From contig NZ_JACHYB010000002.1 of the NCBI RefSeq assembly GCF_014192515.1, positions 496,001 to 560,000 of the forward strand: a stretch of 64,000 nt of DNA, written 5' to 3'. The notes beneath the pieces were generated by a model that searched no databases, had not been told where the DNA came from, and was given only the letters and a program-made list of their open reading frames with translations. The stretch is from Microbacter margulisiae. GTDB lineage: Bacteria; Bacteroidota; Bacteroidia; Bacteroidales; Paludibacteraceae. Shown here one piece after another: positions 34,066 through 42,115 of this stretch. Position numbers and translations under genes: made by a program. Each line of letters starts with the position of its first letter. Positions within the stretch are counted from its first letter, which is position 1.

Positions 34066-35040
34066 TTATTCCTCTTCCGGGTGTTCTCCAAAAAACAACG
34101 GATCGATCGCAAGCAGATTCTGCCTCATCTTTTTATAAGGAATTCTATTTAAGGCACTTTTTCTAACCATTCTTTTATACCAGGAACCATTCATCAGACG
34201 CCATTCTTCCCGCGTCATCTGCCATAAAACATCCTGCTCTGCGTCTATAGAGGATTGACTGATCAATTTTTTATGATTCCAGGGGCAAACATCCTGACAA
34301 ATATCGCATCCAGCTACGTATCCCTGTAACTTGCCTTTCCATACTTCAGGAATTTCTTCTTTTGATTCAATAGTCAGATAGGAAATGCATTGGGTTGCAT
34401 CGAAACGGCCCGGAATAGACAAGGCATGGGTCGGACATTTAGCAACACACAGGCCACAATTACCACAGCCCCCTTCCATCGGTTGATCATATGCAACTTC
34501 CAAATCGGAAATTAACCCACCAATCATAGCAAAAGAACCAAATTCAGGATGAATAAGGCACTTGTTTGTCCCGATCCAACCCAAACCGGCCTGCTGTGCC
34601 CACCGTCTTTCAAACACAGGGGCTGTGTCACAAAACGCTCTTCCATTCACCGGCGTTATTTCATGATGAATAAATTCCAGAAGTTGCTGCAGTTTTTGTT
34701 TGATGACATAATGGTAATCACTGCCATACGCATATTTAGCAATTTTGGGAGCTCCAAGGGGCTGTTTCCTATTTCCCTGATATGGAAAAAGTACCACAAT
34801 TATCGACCGGGCATTTTCGAGCAATAATCCTGGATTTTCACGTTCTTCAGCATATCGTTCAAGATAAGACATGGAACCATGCCGGCCTTCTGCTAACCAA
34901 TGTTTCATAAAAGCAGCATCCTCCTCCAATAAACGAACAGGAGTAATGCCGCAGGCAACAAAGCCTAACCTGACAGCTTGTTCTTTTATTGCCCGAGAAA
35001 TGCGTTGGAGGCCACCCGGATCTTTCTCATGAAACCTCAT
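34066..35040 (-). CDS. queG: Epoxyqueuosine reductase
   Basis: A 324-residue cobalamin- and iron-sulfur-dependent enzyme for the last step of queuosine synthesis in tRNA. It has the N-terminal LGFVACGITPV stretch, the RYAEERENPGLLLENARSIIVVLFPYQ region, AFCDTAPVFERRWAQQAGLGWIGTNK, and two 4Fe-4S motifs GNCGLCVAKCPTHAL and CDICQDVCPWN. The usual C-terminal HEAT extension is short, within the normal range for this phylum. It overlaps the upstream lipoprotein gene by 4 bp (ATGA), so the two are co-translated. Confidence 0.94.
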   Translation of the reverse strand: MRFHEKDPGGLQRISRAIKEQAVRLGFVACGITPVRLLEEDAAFMKHWLAEGRHGSMSYLERYAEERENPGLLLENARSIIVVLFPYQGNRKQPLGAPKIAKYAYGSDYHYVIKQKLQQLLEFIHHEITPVNGRAFCDTAPVFERRWAQQAGLGWIGTNKCLIHPEFGSFAMIGGLISDLEVAYDQPMEGGCGNCGLCVAKCPTHALSIPGRFDATQCISYLTIESKEEIPEVWKGKLQGYVAGCDICQDVCPWNHKKLISQSSIDAEQDVLWQMTREEWRLMNGSWYKRMVRKSALNRIPYKKMRQNLLAIDPLFFGEHPEEE

Positions 35041-36170
35041 TTGCTCTGAATGGCTTTTATAATATCTTCGCTTGAAGCATTGCGCTTCACAAGATTCCCT
35101 GAACGATCAATCAGAAAATTCGTAGGTACCTGTCTCACATTATAAGCCAAAGCACTGTTGCCATTACCCCAAACACATATCCAGGGCAAGTTCGTAATGG
35201 CATTAATCCAGGTACTCTGGTTTTTATCCAGTGACACCTGATAAACTTCTAATCCTTGGGAGTGATACTTCGAATATAAATCACGCAGTGAAAATATATA
35301 ATCTGATAAATTAGGCTCTTGGTACATCACAAAATCAAGTAAAACAACCTTCCCTTTCAAATCAGACAATTTGTGGATCGTTCCGTTAATATCCGGCAAG
35401 CTTAAATCAACAATGCCAGACTTTGCATGTTGCAACATTTGAGCCAGAATCGCCTGGTTTTCAGCTTTTCTATCGGCTACGATGGCTTGCATTACATAAT
35501 TATACAAACTTATAGAACGATTATATTTCGGATAAAAAGTACTATAAGCTGTTGCCACTGCAGCACAATAACGCCTGTCATCCTTATTAAAAGGTGAAAA
35601 AACGAAATACTCGTTTAATTGTTGAAAAACTGCATAATAAGCAGCGGTTGACAAAGGATTGGTCAATATGATAGCACGGGCAATCTTTTTATGTTGTTCT
35701 ATGGCACTATCCAATTGCGCCGTAATCTGTGACTGATTAGTAGTGGTTTTTGTTTTCAAAACCTGCGCAATAGTCTTCTGGAGACGCAGTAACGACAAAT
35801 GCAGTTCATTAATTTTTTCAGAATTGGATGATCCCTCCACTGTGTAAATACTGTCCAGAGTCTTCGCATTTGCGTCGACTACGACATGTTCACATGAATC
35901 GACAGCAAACAACACAGATTCATTGTTCAGCTTAAGAAGATAAAAATCGGGGTATTTGGGACGTGCTGCTTTGAATGAAAAATTTCCTTTGGCATCTAAT
36001 ACACACGAATCAAGCGAAGAAGAAGATAAAAGACCATCATGAACGAGATATAATTTTTGACCGGATGCACCGGCAATGGTTCCTGATACTGTAAATTGTT
36101 TTTTACTTGTACATCCTGCCAGAACAAAAATCAAACTTAAGAAGACTAAGAAAGTATTGGTTTTATGCAT
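35037..36170 (-). CDS. DUF4369/thioredoxin-fold lipoprotein lacking the CxxC motif
   Basis: A 377-residue lipoprotein (lipobox LAGC, Cys20). Residues about 24-120 match the DUF4369 domain found in front of TlpA-like proteins (FTVSGTIAGASGQKLYLVHDG). A helical linker and a C-terminal AhpC/TlpA-like thioredoxin fold (about 253-377) follow, with DLSLPDINGTIHKLSDLKGKVVLLDF and VRQVPTNFLIDRSGNLVKRN including the cis-Pro. Where WCxxC should follow the VLLDF strand there is VMYQEPNLSDY (281-291), with no cysteine. The protein therefore cannot do thiol exchange at that site. It is coupled to queG by a 4-bp overlap. Confidence 0.82.
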   Translation of the reverse strand: MHKTNTFLVFLSLIFVLAGCTSKKQFTVSGTIAGASGQKLYLVHDGLLSSSSLDSCVLDAKGNFSFKAARPKYPDFYLLKLNNESVLFAVDSCEHVVVDANAKTLDSIYTVEGSSNSEKINELHLSLLRLQKTIAQVLKTKTTTNQSQITAQLDSAIEQHKKIARAIILTNPLSTAAYYAVFQQLNEYFVFSPFNKDDRRYCAAVATAYSTFYPKYNRSISLYNYVMQAIVADRKAENQAILAQMLQHAKSGIVDLSLPDINGTIHKLSDLKGKVVLLDFVMYQEPNLSDYIFSLRDLYSKYHSQGLEVYQVSLDKNQSTWINAITNLPWICVWGNGNSALAYNVRQVPTNFLIDRSGNLVKRNASSEDIIKAIQSK

Positions 36171-36218
36171 GGTAATAAAGATTGAGAATAAACAAAACGA
36201 GCGGTAAAGATAAAAAAA

Positions 36219-36241
36219 AAGTCCGTTGTAACAACGGACTT
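36219..36241 (-). terminator. Terminator of the small lipoprotein gene
   Basis: AAGTCCGTTGT and ACAACGGACTT form a perfect 11-bp stem across a single base or tight loop, with a T-run on the minus strand (and A/T runs on both sides, so possibly bidirectional). Confidence 0.82.
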
Positions 36242-36263
36242 CATTTTTTTTGCTGATGCAAAA

Positions 36264-36458
36264 TTACTTTGTTGCAGGAGCAGCAGGAGTTGCAGCAGGA
36301 GCAGCAGCAGCAGCTGAATCAGCAGCAGGAGCTGGAGTTGTAGGAGCTGGAGCAGCAGCAGGAGCTGGAGCAGGAGCAGCTTCTTGAGCAGGTTTAGACT
36401 GACATGCAACACATGCGATAGCACCAACGACAGCAAATAACAAAATTACCTTTTTCAT
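36264..36458 (-). CDS. Small Ala/Pro-rich lipoprotein
   Basis: A 64-residue protein: a lipoprotein signal (MKKVILLFAVVGAIACVAC, modified Cys at residue 19) followed by QSKPAQEAAP and then almost only Ala, Pro and Thr to the end. Own promoter box at 36512-36519 and perfect terminator after the stop, so it is a genuine monocistronic gene despite its low complexity. It may be a structural spacer on the membrane or periplasmic face, analogous to other abundant small lipoproteins. Function unknown. The opposite-phase frame over the same DNA is a Leu-rich shadow. Confidence 0.8.
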   Translation of the reverse strand: MKKVILLFAVVGAIACVACQSKPAQEAAPAPAPAAAPAPTTPAPAADSAAAAAPAATPAAPATK

Positions 36459-36511
36459 TTTTTTTACCTTTAGAAATTAAACATTATGAATAAGTGGCAT
36501 TAAAACCGATG

Positions 36512-36519
36512 CAAAGGTA
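36512..36519 (-). promoter_or_regulatory. -7 box of the small lipoprotein gene
   Basis: CAAAGGTA on the plus strand (TACCTTTG on the minus), about 54 bp before the ATG at 36458; a CAAA at 36542-36545 is a possible upstream element. Confidence 0.55.
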
Positions 36520-36611
36520 CAACTGATTTCAATACGTTGCGCAAAGATTTATCACTTTAACATAATTTCATATCAAACCGCCAATACAATCACAATTAAA
36601 TGATAAAATCA

Positions 36612-38279
36612 CTATTTCAAGGCATTTATATATAAATATCTTTTAATACTTTTCTTGGGAGTCTTCTCAAATTCGTTCGGATAAAGCACAATTTTCGATA
36701 TTGTTTCATAAACAGCCAGATCCTTATTCAAAGCAATACGATTTTGCTCCATCACCATCTCCAGATCTTCATATGCAATGTGCGACTCATCAACTCCTTC
36801 ATAATCAGGATAGACCAAAGCAAAGAGTTTACCTTCATGTTCAATCACGAGGCTCTCCATCACAAAAGGCAAATTATTAAGTTTTGCTTCAATTTCCTCT
36901 GGATAAATATTTTGTCCACTGGCTCCCAAAATCATACTTTTACTACGTCCCCGTATATAAATCACCCCATTGTTATCGACTGTGCCTAAATCACCTGTAT
37001 GAAACCAGCCATCTTTGTCAAAAGCGTCATGTGTAGCCACATCATTTTTATAATAGCCTGACATAACGTTTTCACCACGCACACAGATCTCGCCTACCTT
37101 AGTTGTCGGATCAGACGCATCGATACGAACTTCCATGCCGTTCAGGATTTTTCCACACGAACTTTCTATATATTCATAATAAGGAGAATAGCTGATTAGA
37201 GGCGCACATTCCGTCATTCCGTATCCAACCGTGAAGGGAAACTTAATTTTCAAAAGAAAAGCTTCAACTTCAGGATTCAGCGGAGCACCTCCGACAACAA
37301 CCTGCATAAACTCACCTCCAAAAGCTGCAATCACTTTTTTTTGAATGGTGGAGAGAATACGCGCATCCAACAACGGAATATTCAGAGCCAAACGCATAGC
37401 ACGTCGATTCAGCAATGGCAACACCTGCTTTTTGTAAATCTTTTCAAGAACCAATGGGACTGTCAGGATAATAGTTGGTTTCACTAACGACATAGCCTGC
37501 ACCAGAATTTTCGGAGACGGAATTTTACCCAGCAATGTCACATGCCCTCCATTTGCAAGCGGCGACAGCATTTCAAAAGCACATCCGTAAGCATGTGCCA
37601 GCGGAAGAAAAGAAAGAATACGGGTTTGATTGTGCATCAAACCGGAATTGATCGCAAAAAGAACATTACCAGCCATATTGTTAGCGGTAAGCATTACCCC
37701 TTTTGTGAAGCCGGTTGTTCCCGAAGTATAATTCAGAAGCAACAATTCCTCATTCGACACCTCAGTATATTGAACATCAGCAGGAGAAAATCCTTGGGGA
37801 TAGCGTGCCGCAAACTCATGATCCAGATTCTTCACCAGTTTTTGAATAGTTTCACCATCATGCTGACAGATACACCGTGAATCATTGAGCGAAAAAATAG
37901 CGCGCAACATTTCCATTTTTTCTTCCTCAAGGTTTTCCCATATTGAATCGCTCACCCATAACACATGGGCATCGGAATGATTGACAATATGATGAATATC
38001 ATTAGGGTTGAAATCTTGCAAAATAGGGACAATCACAGCACCATAAGTTATTGTAGCCATGTATACCAATACCCATCTCGTGCTATTTTTTCCCACAAGA
38101 GCCACCTTGTCCCCTTTGCGTAAATGCATCTTCTGATATAAAAGATGAATACGGGCGATTTCCTCTGCTACATCGGCATAGCGCATAGGAGTAGGATCCC
38201 CGTAATCAGACAAAGCACTACGTAACCAATTATCCTTAAAGCTTTTCTCGTATAGTTTAATGAAGTTTTTTTCGATCAT
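36612..38279 (-). CDS. AMP-dependent long-chain fatty-acid-CoA ligase
   Basis: A 555-residue adenylate-forming enzyme. Motifs: the P-loop LLLNYTSGTTGFTKGVMLT, YGMTECAPLISYSP (A5 region), WFHTGDLG (A7), RGRSKSMILGASGQNIYPEEIE (A8) and a C-terminal KxKxK-like KTPKKSIKRYLY. These enzymes activate fatty acids to acyl-CoA through acyl-AMP. The ATG at 38279 (MIEKNFIKLYEKSF) is chosen over 38321. Divergent from recJ. A TAATTTTG box at 38298-38305 on the minus strand could be its promoter, with low certainty. Chain-length preference is not known. Confidence 0.9.
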   Translation of the reverse strand: MIEKNFIKLYEKSFKDNWLRSALSDYGDPTPMRYADVAEEIARIHLLYQKMHLRKGDKVALVGKNSTRWVLVYMATITYGAVIVPILQDFNPNDIHHIVNHSDAHVLWVSDSIWENLEEEKMEMLRAIFSLNDSRCICQHDGETIQKLVKNLDHEFAARYPQGFSPADVQYTEVSNEELLLLNYTSGTTGFTKGVMLTANNMAGNVLFAINSGLMHNQTRILSFLPLAHAYGCAFEMLSPLANGGHVTLLGKIPSPKILVQAMSLVKPTIILTVPLVLEKIYKKQVLPLLNRRAMRLALNIPLLDARILSTIQKKVIAAFGGEFMQVVVGGAPLNPEVEAFLLKIKFPFTVGYGMTECAPLISYSPYYEYIESSCGKILNGMEVRIDASDPTTKVGEICVRGENVMSGYYKNDVATHDAFDKDGWFHTGDLGTVDNNGVIYIRGRSKSMILGASGQNIYPEEIEAKLNNLPFVMESLVIEHEGKLFALVYPDYEGVDESHIAYEDLEMVMEQNRIALNKDLAVYETISKIVLYPNEFEKTPKKSIKRYLYINALK

Positions 38280-38539
38280 GTTGTTCGTATTTGGGCACAA
38301 AATTACACATTTATCAAGCAAATGTGCAACTATCTCTCTGTTTTAACATCACAATCCGGAAATCTCGGTGTCTACGATTTTATTTCTTTCAAATACTCTT
38401 TTAACCGGTATTTTTCTTTAATTTTATGCTTCAAAATTCATAATCGTTTTTTTCAACCATTCTCTTTTCATACCGTATTTATAAACAACTACTTACGGTA
38501 TTTTTATATCACAAGGAAATACAAAAATAAACCCTATAG

Positions 38540-40270
38540 ATGACAAATCAATGGAACTTTCGTACACTTACACCCGACGAGCAAGCTAATAGTGAACAAC
38601 TAGCCAGAGAACTTGGAATCAGCCATGTGTTGACAAAACTATTAGTTATACGTGGCATAAAAACTTTCGAAGAGGCCAAACAATTTTTTCGTCCCGACCT
38701 GTCGCAACTGCATGATCCATTTCTGATGAACGATATGGATAAAGCTGTCGAACGACTAAACCTTGCCTTGGGGCGTAAAGAAAAAATCCTGGTCTATGGC
38801 GATTACGATGTGGATGGGACAACAGCTGTTGCACTGGTATATAAGTATTTGCAACAATTCACATCAAACCTTGATTATTATTTACCGGATCGTTATACTG
38901 AAGGTTATGGCATATCCTATAAAGGCATTGATTATGCTGCTGCTAATGGGTTTTCACTGGTTATCGCGCTCGATTGCGGCATTAAGGCTGTAGATAAAAT
39001 CGCTTATGCAAACGAACATAATGTAGATTTTATCATTTGCGACCACCACATGCCCGACGAAATACTGCCCAATGCAGTCGCAGTACTCGATCCGAAGCGT
39101 TTAGACTCAACTTATCCCTATCCCCATCTTTCTGGATGCGGAGTCGGATTTAAACTAATGCAGGCGCTTGCCATCAACAACCAGATTGACCTAAGCTCGG
39201 CTTACCAGTTAATCGACTTTTTAGCAGTCAGCATCGCTTCCGACATTGTTCCAATTACGGGAGAGAACCGGGTACTTGCCCACTTTGGACTGAAAAAACT
39301 GAGTACAAACCCAAACCTTGGTCTAAGATCCATCATCAATCTCTGTGCTCTAAACGAAAAAGAGATTAGCATCAGCGACATTGTATTCAAGATTGGCCCC
39401 CGCATCAATGCTTCCGGGCGTATCCAGTCAGCGCGGGAAGCAGTAGATCTGTTGGTTACACGAGACGAAACATTTGCCAATACCAAATGCGACTGTCTCA
39501 ATCAATATAACGAAACACGCAAAGATCTCGACAAATCAATTACAGAAGAAGCTTCACAGTTTCTGCTAAATCTGGAAGGATTTCGGGACAAGAAATCGAT
39601 CGTAGTATATCATCCTTCATGGCACAAAGGAGTTGTCGGCATTGTAGCCTCCCGCCTGACTGAGCTCTATTACAGGCCCTCCATTGTGCTAACCCTTTCA
39701 AATGGACTGGTCACCGGTTCGGCTCGTTCAGTCCCCGGATACGATATTTATAAAGCCATCGAAAATTGCCGTGATCTGCTCGAGAATTTCGGAGGCCATA
39801 TGTATGCCGCTGGATTAACATTAAAAGAAAGCAATCTTGAAGCATTCAAACATCGTTTTGAAACCTTTGTATGTGAAACCATCACGGATGAACAACTACA
39901 AATGCAGCTTGATATCGACTGCGTCATTGATTTTAATGAAATCACACCAAAGTTTTTCAGAATATTGAAACAGTTTAGTCCGTATGGTCCTGAGAACATG
40001 AAACCCATTTTTTGTACAAGACGTGTATTCGATTACGGGACAAGTCGCTTGGTTGGAAAAGACCAAGAGCATATCAAAATGGAATTGGTAGATGCCAGCT
40101 CTGAAAATGTCATGAATGGCATTGCATTTCGTATGGGTGAGTTTAACGATTACCTGAAAGCAATGAATCCATTGGACATTTGTTATACACTGGAAGAAAA
40201 CAACTTCAACGGAAACAGCTCAATTCAGCTTCTGATTAAAGACATCAAAATTGCCGACAGTAACGATTAG
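38540..40270 (+). CDS. recJ: Single-stranded-DNA-specific exonuclease RecJ
   Basis: A 576-residue 5'-3' exonuclease for recombination and repair. The DHH motifs are clear: ILVYGDYDVDGTTAVAL, VIALDCGIKA, FIICDHHMPDE and LSGCGVGFKL. The DHHA1 domain follows with VVYHPSWHKGVVGIVASRL, TGSARSVPGYDIYKAIE and ENFGGHMYAAGLTL. A C-terminal OB-like domain ends the protein. Length is typical. A weak hairpin follows the stop. Confidence 0.95.
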   Translation: MTNQWNFRTLTPDEQANSEQLARELGISHVLTKLLVIRGIKTFEEAKQFFRPDLSQLHDPFLMNDMDKAVERLNLALGRKEKILVYGDYDVDGTTAVALVYKYLQQFTSNLDYYLPDRYTEGYGISYKGIDYAAANGFSLVIALDCGIKAVDKIAYANEHNVDFIICDHHMPDEILPNAVAVLDPKRLDSTYPYPHLSGCGVGFKLMQALAINNQIDLSSAYQLIDFLAVSIASDIVPITGENRVLAHFGLKKLSTNPNLGLRSIINLCALNEKEISISDIVFKIGPRINASGRIQSAREAVDLLVTRDETFANTKCDCLNQYNETRKDLDKSITEEASQFLLNLEGFRDKKSIVVYHPSWHKGVVGIVASRLTELYYRPSIVLTLSNGLVTGSARSVPGYDIYKAIENCRDLLENFGGHMYAAGLTLKESNLEAFKHRFETFVCETITDEQLQMQLDIDCVIDFNEITPKFFRILKQFSPYGPENMKPIFCTRRVFDYGTSRLVGKDQEHIKMELVDASSENVMNGIAFRMGEFNDYLKAMNPLDICYTLEENNFNGNSSIQLLIKDIKIADSND

Positions 40271-40295
40271 AAGGAGCATCAAGCCTTCTCCTTTT
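40269..40295 (+). terminator. Probable terminator of recJ
   Basis: AGAAGG pairs with CCTTCT around a 9-nt loop, followed by CCTTTT. It starts at the recJ stop codon. Confidence 0.5.
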
Positions 40296-40329
40296 GAAAA
40301 AAACGATACACTTTTGGCTATTATTACTT

Positions 40330-40337
40330 ATCTTTGC
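40330..40337 (+). promoter_or_regulatory. -7 box of the 6S-like RNA
   Basis: TATCTTTG, with predicted start near 40344. The only TTTG upstream (40313-40316) is closer than usual (13 nt), so the -33 element is weak. Confidence 0.5.
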
Positions 40338-40343
40338 TCTTAG

Positions 40344-40519
40344 AAAGTCGTTTCGGAAACTGGAAAACTCAACAGAAATTTAGACCTGAGAAAAGTTTTG
40401 ATATTCAATGGCGGGCTGCACCTTCGGGTTGTCGGGAGACACGGCAGATTACAACGAATACCGACACTCAAACCCTATTTAATAGGAGTTTTCTCTCAAT
40501 TTACCGAAACGGCTTTTTT
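40344..40519 (+). ncRNA. Candidate 6S-like long-hairpin RNA
   Basis: About 176 nt folds as one long interrupted hairpin. GTCGTTTCGG (40348-40357) pairs with CCGAAACGGC (40504-40513) with one G-U. After an internal loop, GAAAACTC (40364-40371) pairs with GAGTTTTC (40487-40494). Further in are TATTC/GAATA and a GC-rich head with GGCTG/CGGCAG and small TTCGG and GGGA loops. Six T follow the closing stem, so that stem doubles as terminator. A -7 box precedes it. Closing stem, large central asymmetric loops and terminal arm are the 6S RNA plan, which mimics an open promoter and sequesters RNA polymerase; identity as 6S is inferred. Confidence 0.55.
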
Positions 40520-40561
40520 CTTCCACTGCCAAACAGCTTTGGTATTTGGCAAAAAAGCAAT

Positions 40562-40569
40562 ATCTTTGC
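40562..40569 (+). promoter_or_regulatory. -7 box of tRNA-Leu
   Basis: TATCTTTG ends 10 nt before the first base of the mature tRNA. Confidence 0.65.
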
Positions 40570-40579
40570 AGCGCTAATG

Positions 40580-40661
40580 CGGACGTGGCGTAATTGGTAG
40601 CCGCGCCAGACTTAGGATCTGGTACCGAAAGGCGTGTGGGTTCGAGTCCCGTCGTCCGCAC
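40580..40661 (+). tRNA. tRNA-Leu (anticodon TAG)
   Basis: The acceptor stem GCGGACG (40580-40586) pairs with CGTCCGC (40654-40660), discriminator A at 40661. The anticodon stem CCAGA/TCTGG encloses CTTAGGA, giving anticodon TAG (Leu, CUA). The T arm reads GTGGGTTCGAGTCCC. The extra arm of about 13 nt is consistent with a type II tRNA. CCA is not encoded. T-run at 40663-40668 can terminate it. Confidence 0.95.
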
Positions 40662-40669
40662 TTTTTTAT

Positions 40670-40890
40670 TCTTCTCTTTTTGCAGCACTGATTCGAATTC
40701 AGTACCCTGCCAACGCTTGTCAGTTTTCTTTCAAAGCAATAAGTTTGTATATCTTTAATCCCGGTTTGTACTAACAGGAAGGCTTCATATTTTATTGTTA
40801 ATTTTTTAACAGTGCCAAATACAAAAACACAAACAAAAGTTAATACAACTGATTTTAGCCAATAAAACAGATGATTATATGATTTATGCT
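40670..40890. other. Gene-free spacer after tRNA-Leu
   Basis: AT-rich, without credible frame, tRNA fragment or inverted repeat. No integrase or attachment-site duplication of the tRNA 3' end was seen in the window. Confidence 0.5.
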
Positions 40891-40892
40891 GT

Positions 40893-41330
40893 GTGACAAA
40901 CCCATTTCTGCAATGTGCAGAACAGCTTTTGTCACGTTACAAAGTGACTTCAGCCTTTTGCAGAGTAGTTTTTGTCACATGAAAAAAGTTATTTTTATGT
41001 TGCATAACACATTTTGTTGTGTGCGAAACCTCCTCTGCTAAACACATTCCACATAGATTGCTTTTGATATGTTATTAATGTATAACAAAAGCACCCTTTT
41101 TCATGTGACAAAGTGGACTCTGCACACGACAGAGTAGGTTTTGTCACGTTAATGAAGGAGGTCTGCGCACGGCAGAGTAGTTTTTTTAAAGTGACAAAAG
41201 CAGTAATGTAATTCGCAGACCTATCTTTGTAACGTTACATAAGCCGTTGCGTTCACCGCAGAGTGCCCTTGTGAATGTTACAAAAGCAGGAATGTAAATA
41301 ACAGAGTAGGTATTGTAACATTAACATGGG
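40893..41330. repeat. Array of degenerate dyad repeats (GTGACAAA ... TCTGC-GCAGA ... TTTTGTCAC)
   Basis: About 440 bp made of five to seven imperfect dyads, each about 43-60 bp. The clearest unit has GTGACAAA (40893-40900), TCTGC (40907-40911), GCAGA (40917-40921) and TTTTGTCAC (40927-40935). Others: GTGACAAA 41105-41112 with TTTTGTCAC 41139-41147; TCTGC/GCAGA at 41162-41176; GTGACAAA 41191-41198 with TTTGTAAC 41226-41233; and GTTACAAA 41277-41284 with ATTGTAAC near 41313-41320. Outer arms switch between GTGAC/GTCAC and GTTAC/GTAAC in matching pairs. GCAGAGTAG recurs. No coding frame, so it is not a decayed gene in any obvious way. Confidence 0.75.
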
Positions 41331-41434
41331 GGTAATGCAAGTATCGAAAAGAGTTGATTGATGAAAGAAATATGTAGAGTTGCGATTGTGATCAACAAGA
41401 AAAGTGTAAAAATCATCGCAGAACATAAACAGGC

Positions 41435-42115
41435 ATGAAGACAGAAGATTTTAACAAGCTCAAAACACAGTTTGGATATGACCAGGGGTTGCAAAGCAGG
41501 GATGATTACTTTAACTCAGTGATACTGGTTTTATTAATCCCTATAAATGGCGAATATCATTTTGTATTTCAAAAACGATCGGCAGAGATTCGTCAGGGAG
41601 GCGAAATATGTTTTCCGGGAGGAAAAATAGACGAGACTGATGACACTCTGGAAAGCGTGGCGTTGCGTGAAACACAAGAGGAAATGGGAATTCCTGCTGA
41701 TAAAATTGAGGTCATTGGCAAACTGAATACGCTGGTGGCACCGATGGGCGTAATCGTGGATGCATTTATCGGCATCGCTGACATAACCCTCAACGAGCTT
41801 TCAATCAACAAAAGCGAAGTGGAACGGGTAATCGCTGTTCCGGTATCATATTTCATCAATAACTTACCCGAACAATATAGCGTACAGGTACAGGTGCATC
41901 CTTTCCTGCACAATGAACACACAGGAGAACAAACTGTGCTTTTACCTGTCGTACAGTTGGGTCTGCCTGAAACCTATACAAAACCGTGGGGAAACTTTCG
42001 TTACAAAGTGCTGGTATACAAAACCGATCAGGGTGTGATCTGGGGGATAACAGCACGGATGGTACATGAGTTTGTGCAAAAAATAGAAAAGCTTCAGAAA
42101 GATGCGGTAGCGTAA
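41435..42115 (+). CDS. Nudix hydrolase (CoA-pyrophosphatase/NudL-like), C-terminus altered by IS
   Basis: A 226-residue Nudix protein. The stretch FVFQKRSAEIRQGGEICFPGGKIDETDDTLESVALRETQEEMGI combines the Nudix box with the upstream KRS-x-R-x-x-G-E/Q-x-x-FPGG motif of the NudL/CoA-pyrophosphatase branch, which cleaves coenzyme A or related pyrophosphates. The IS256 copy 2 inserted eight codons before the native end: the present frame ends KDA-VA-stop using element bases, whereas joining across the AAAGATGC duplication gives KDAKKQFLNKQL-stop (about 235 residues). The catalytic domain is complete, so the protein may remain functional. Confidence 0.85.
   Translation: MKTEDFNKLKTQFGYDQGLQSRDDYFNSVILVLLIPINGEYHFVFQKRSAEIRQGGEICFPGGKIDETDDTLESVALRETQEEMGIPADKIEVIGKLNTLVAPMGVIVDAFIGIADITLNELSINKSEVERVIAVPVSYFINNLPEQYSVQVQVHPFLHNEHTGEQTVLLPVVQLGLPETYTKPWGNFRYKVLVYKTDQGVIWGITARMVHEFVQKIEKLQKDAVA

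Noticed and set aside
36146..36436. 96-residue Leu-rich minus-strand frame
   Set aside because: It is the alternate phase of the Ala/Pro lipoprotein repeat DNA and runs through the perfect terminator.
41222..41229. TATCTTTG as promoter of the Nudix gene
   Set aside because: It lies inside a dyad unit where TTTGTAAC is the expected outer arm, about 205 bp before the ATG, so its match may be incidental.
40893..41330. CRISPR or simple tandem array
   Set aside because: Units are degenerate, have irregular spacing and two-fold symmetry throughout, and no unique spacers between identical repeats.
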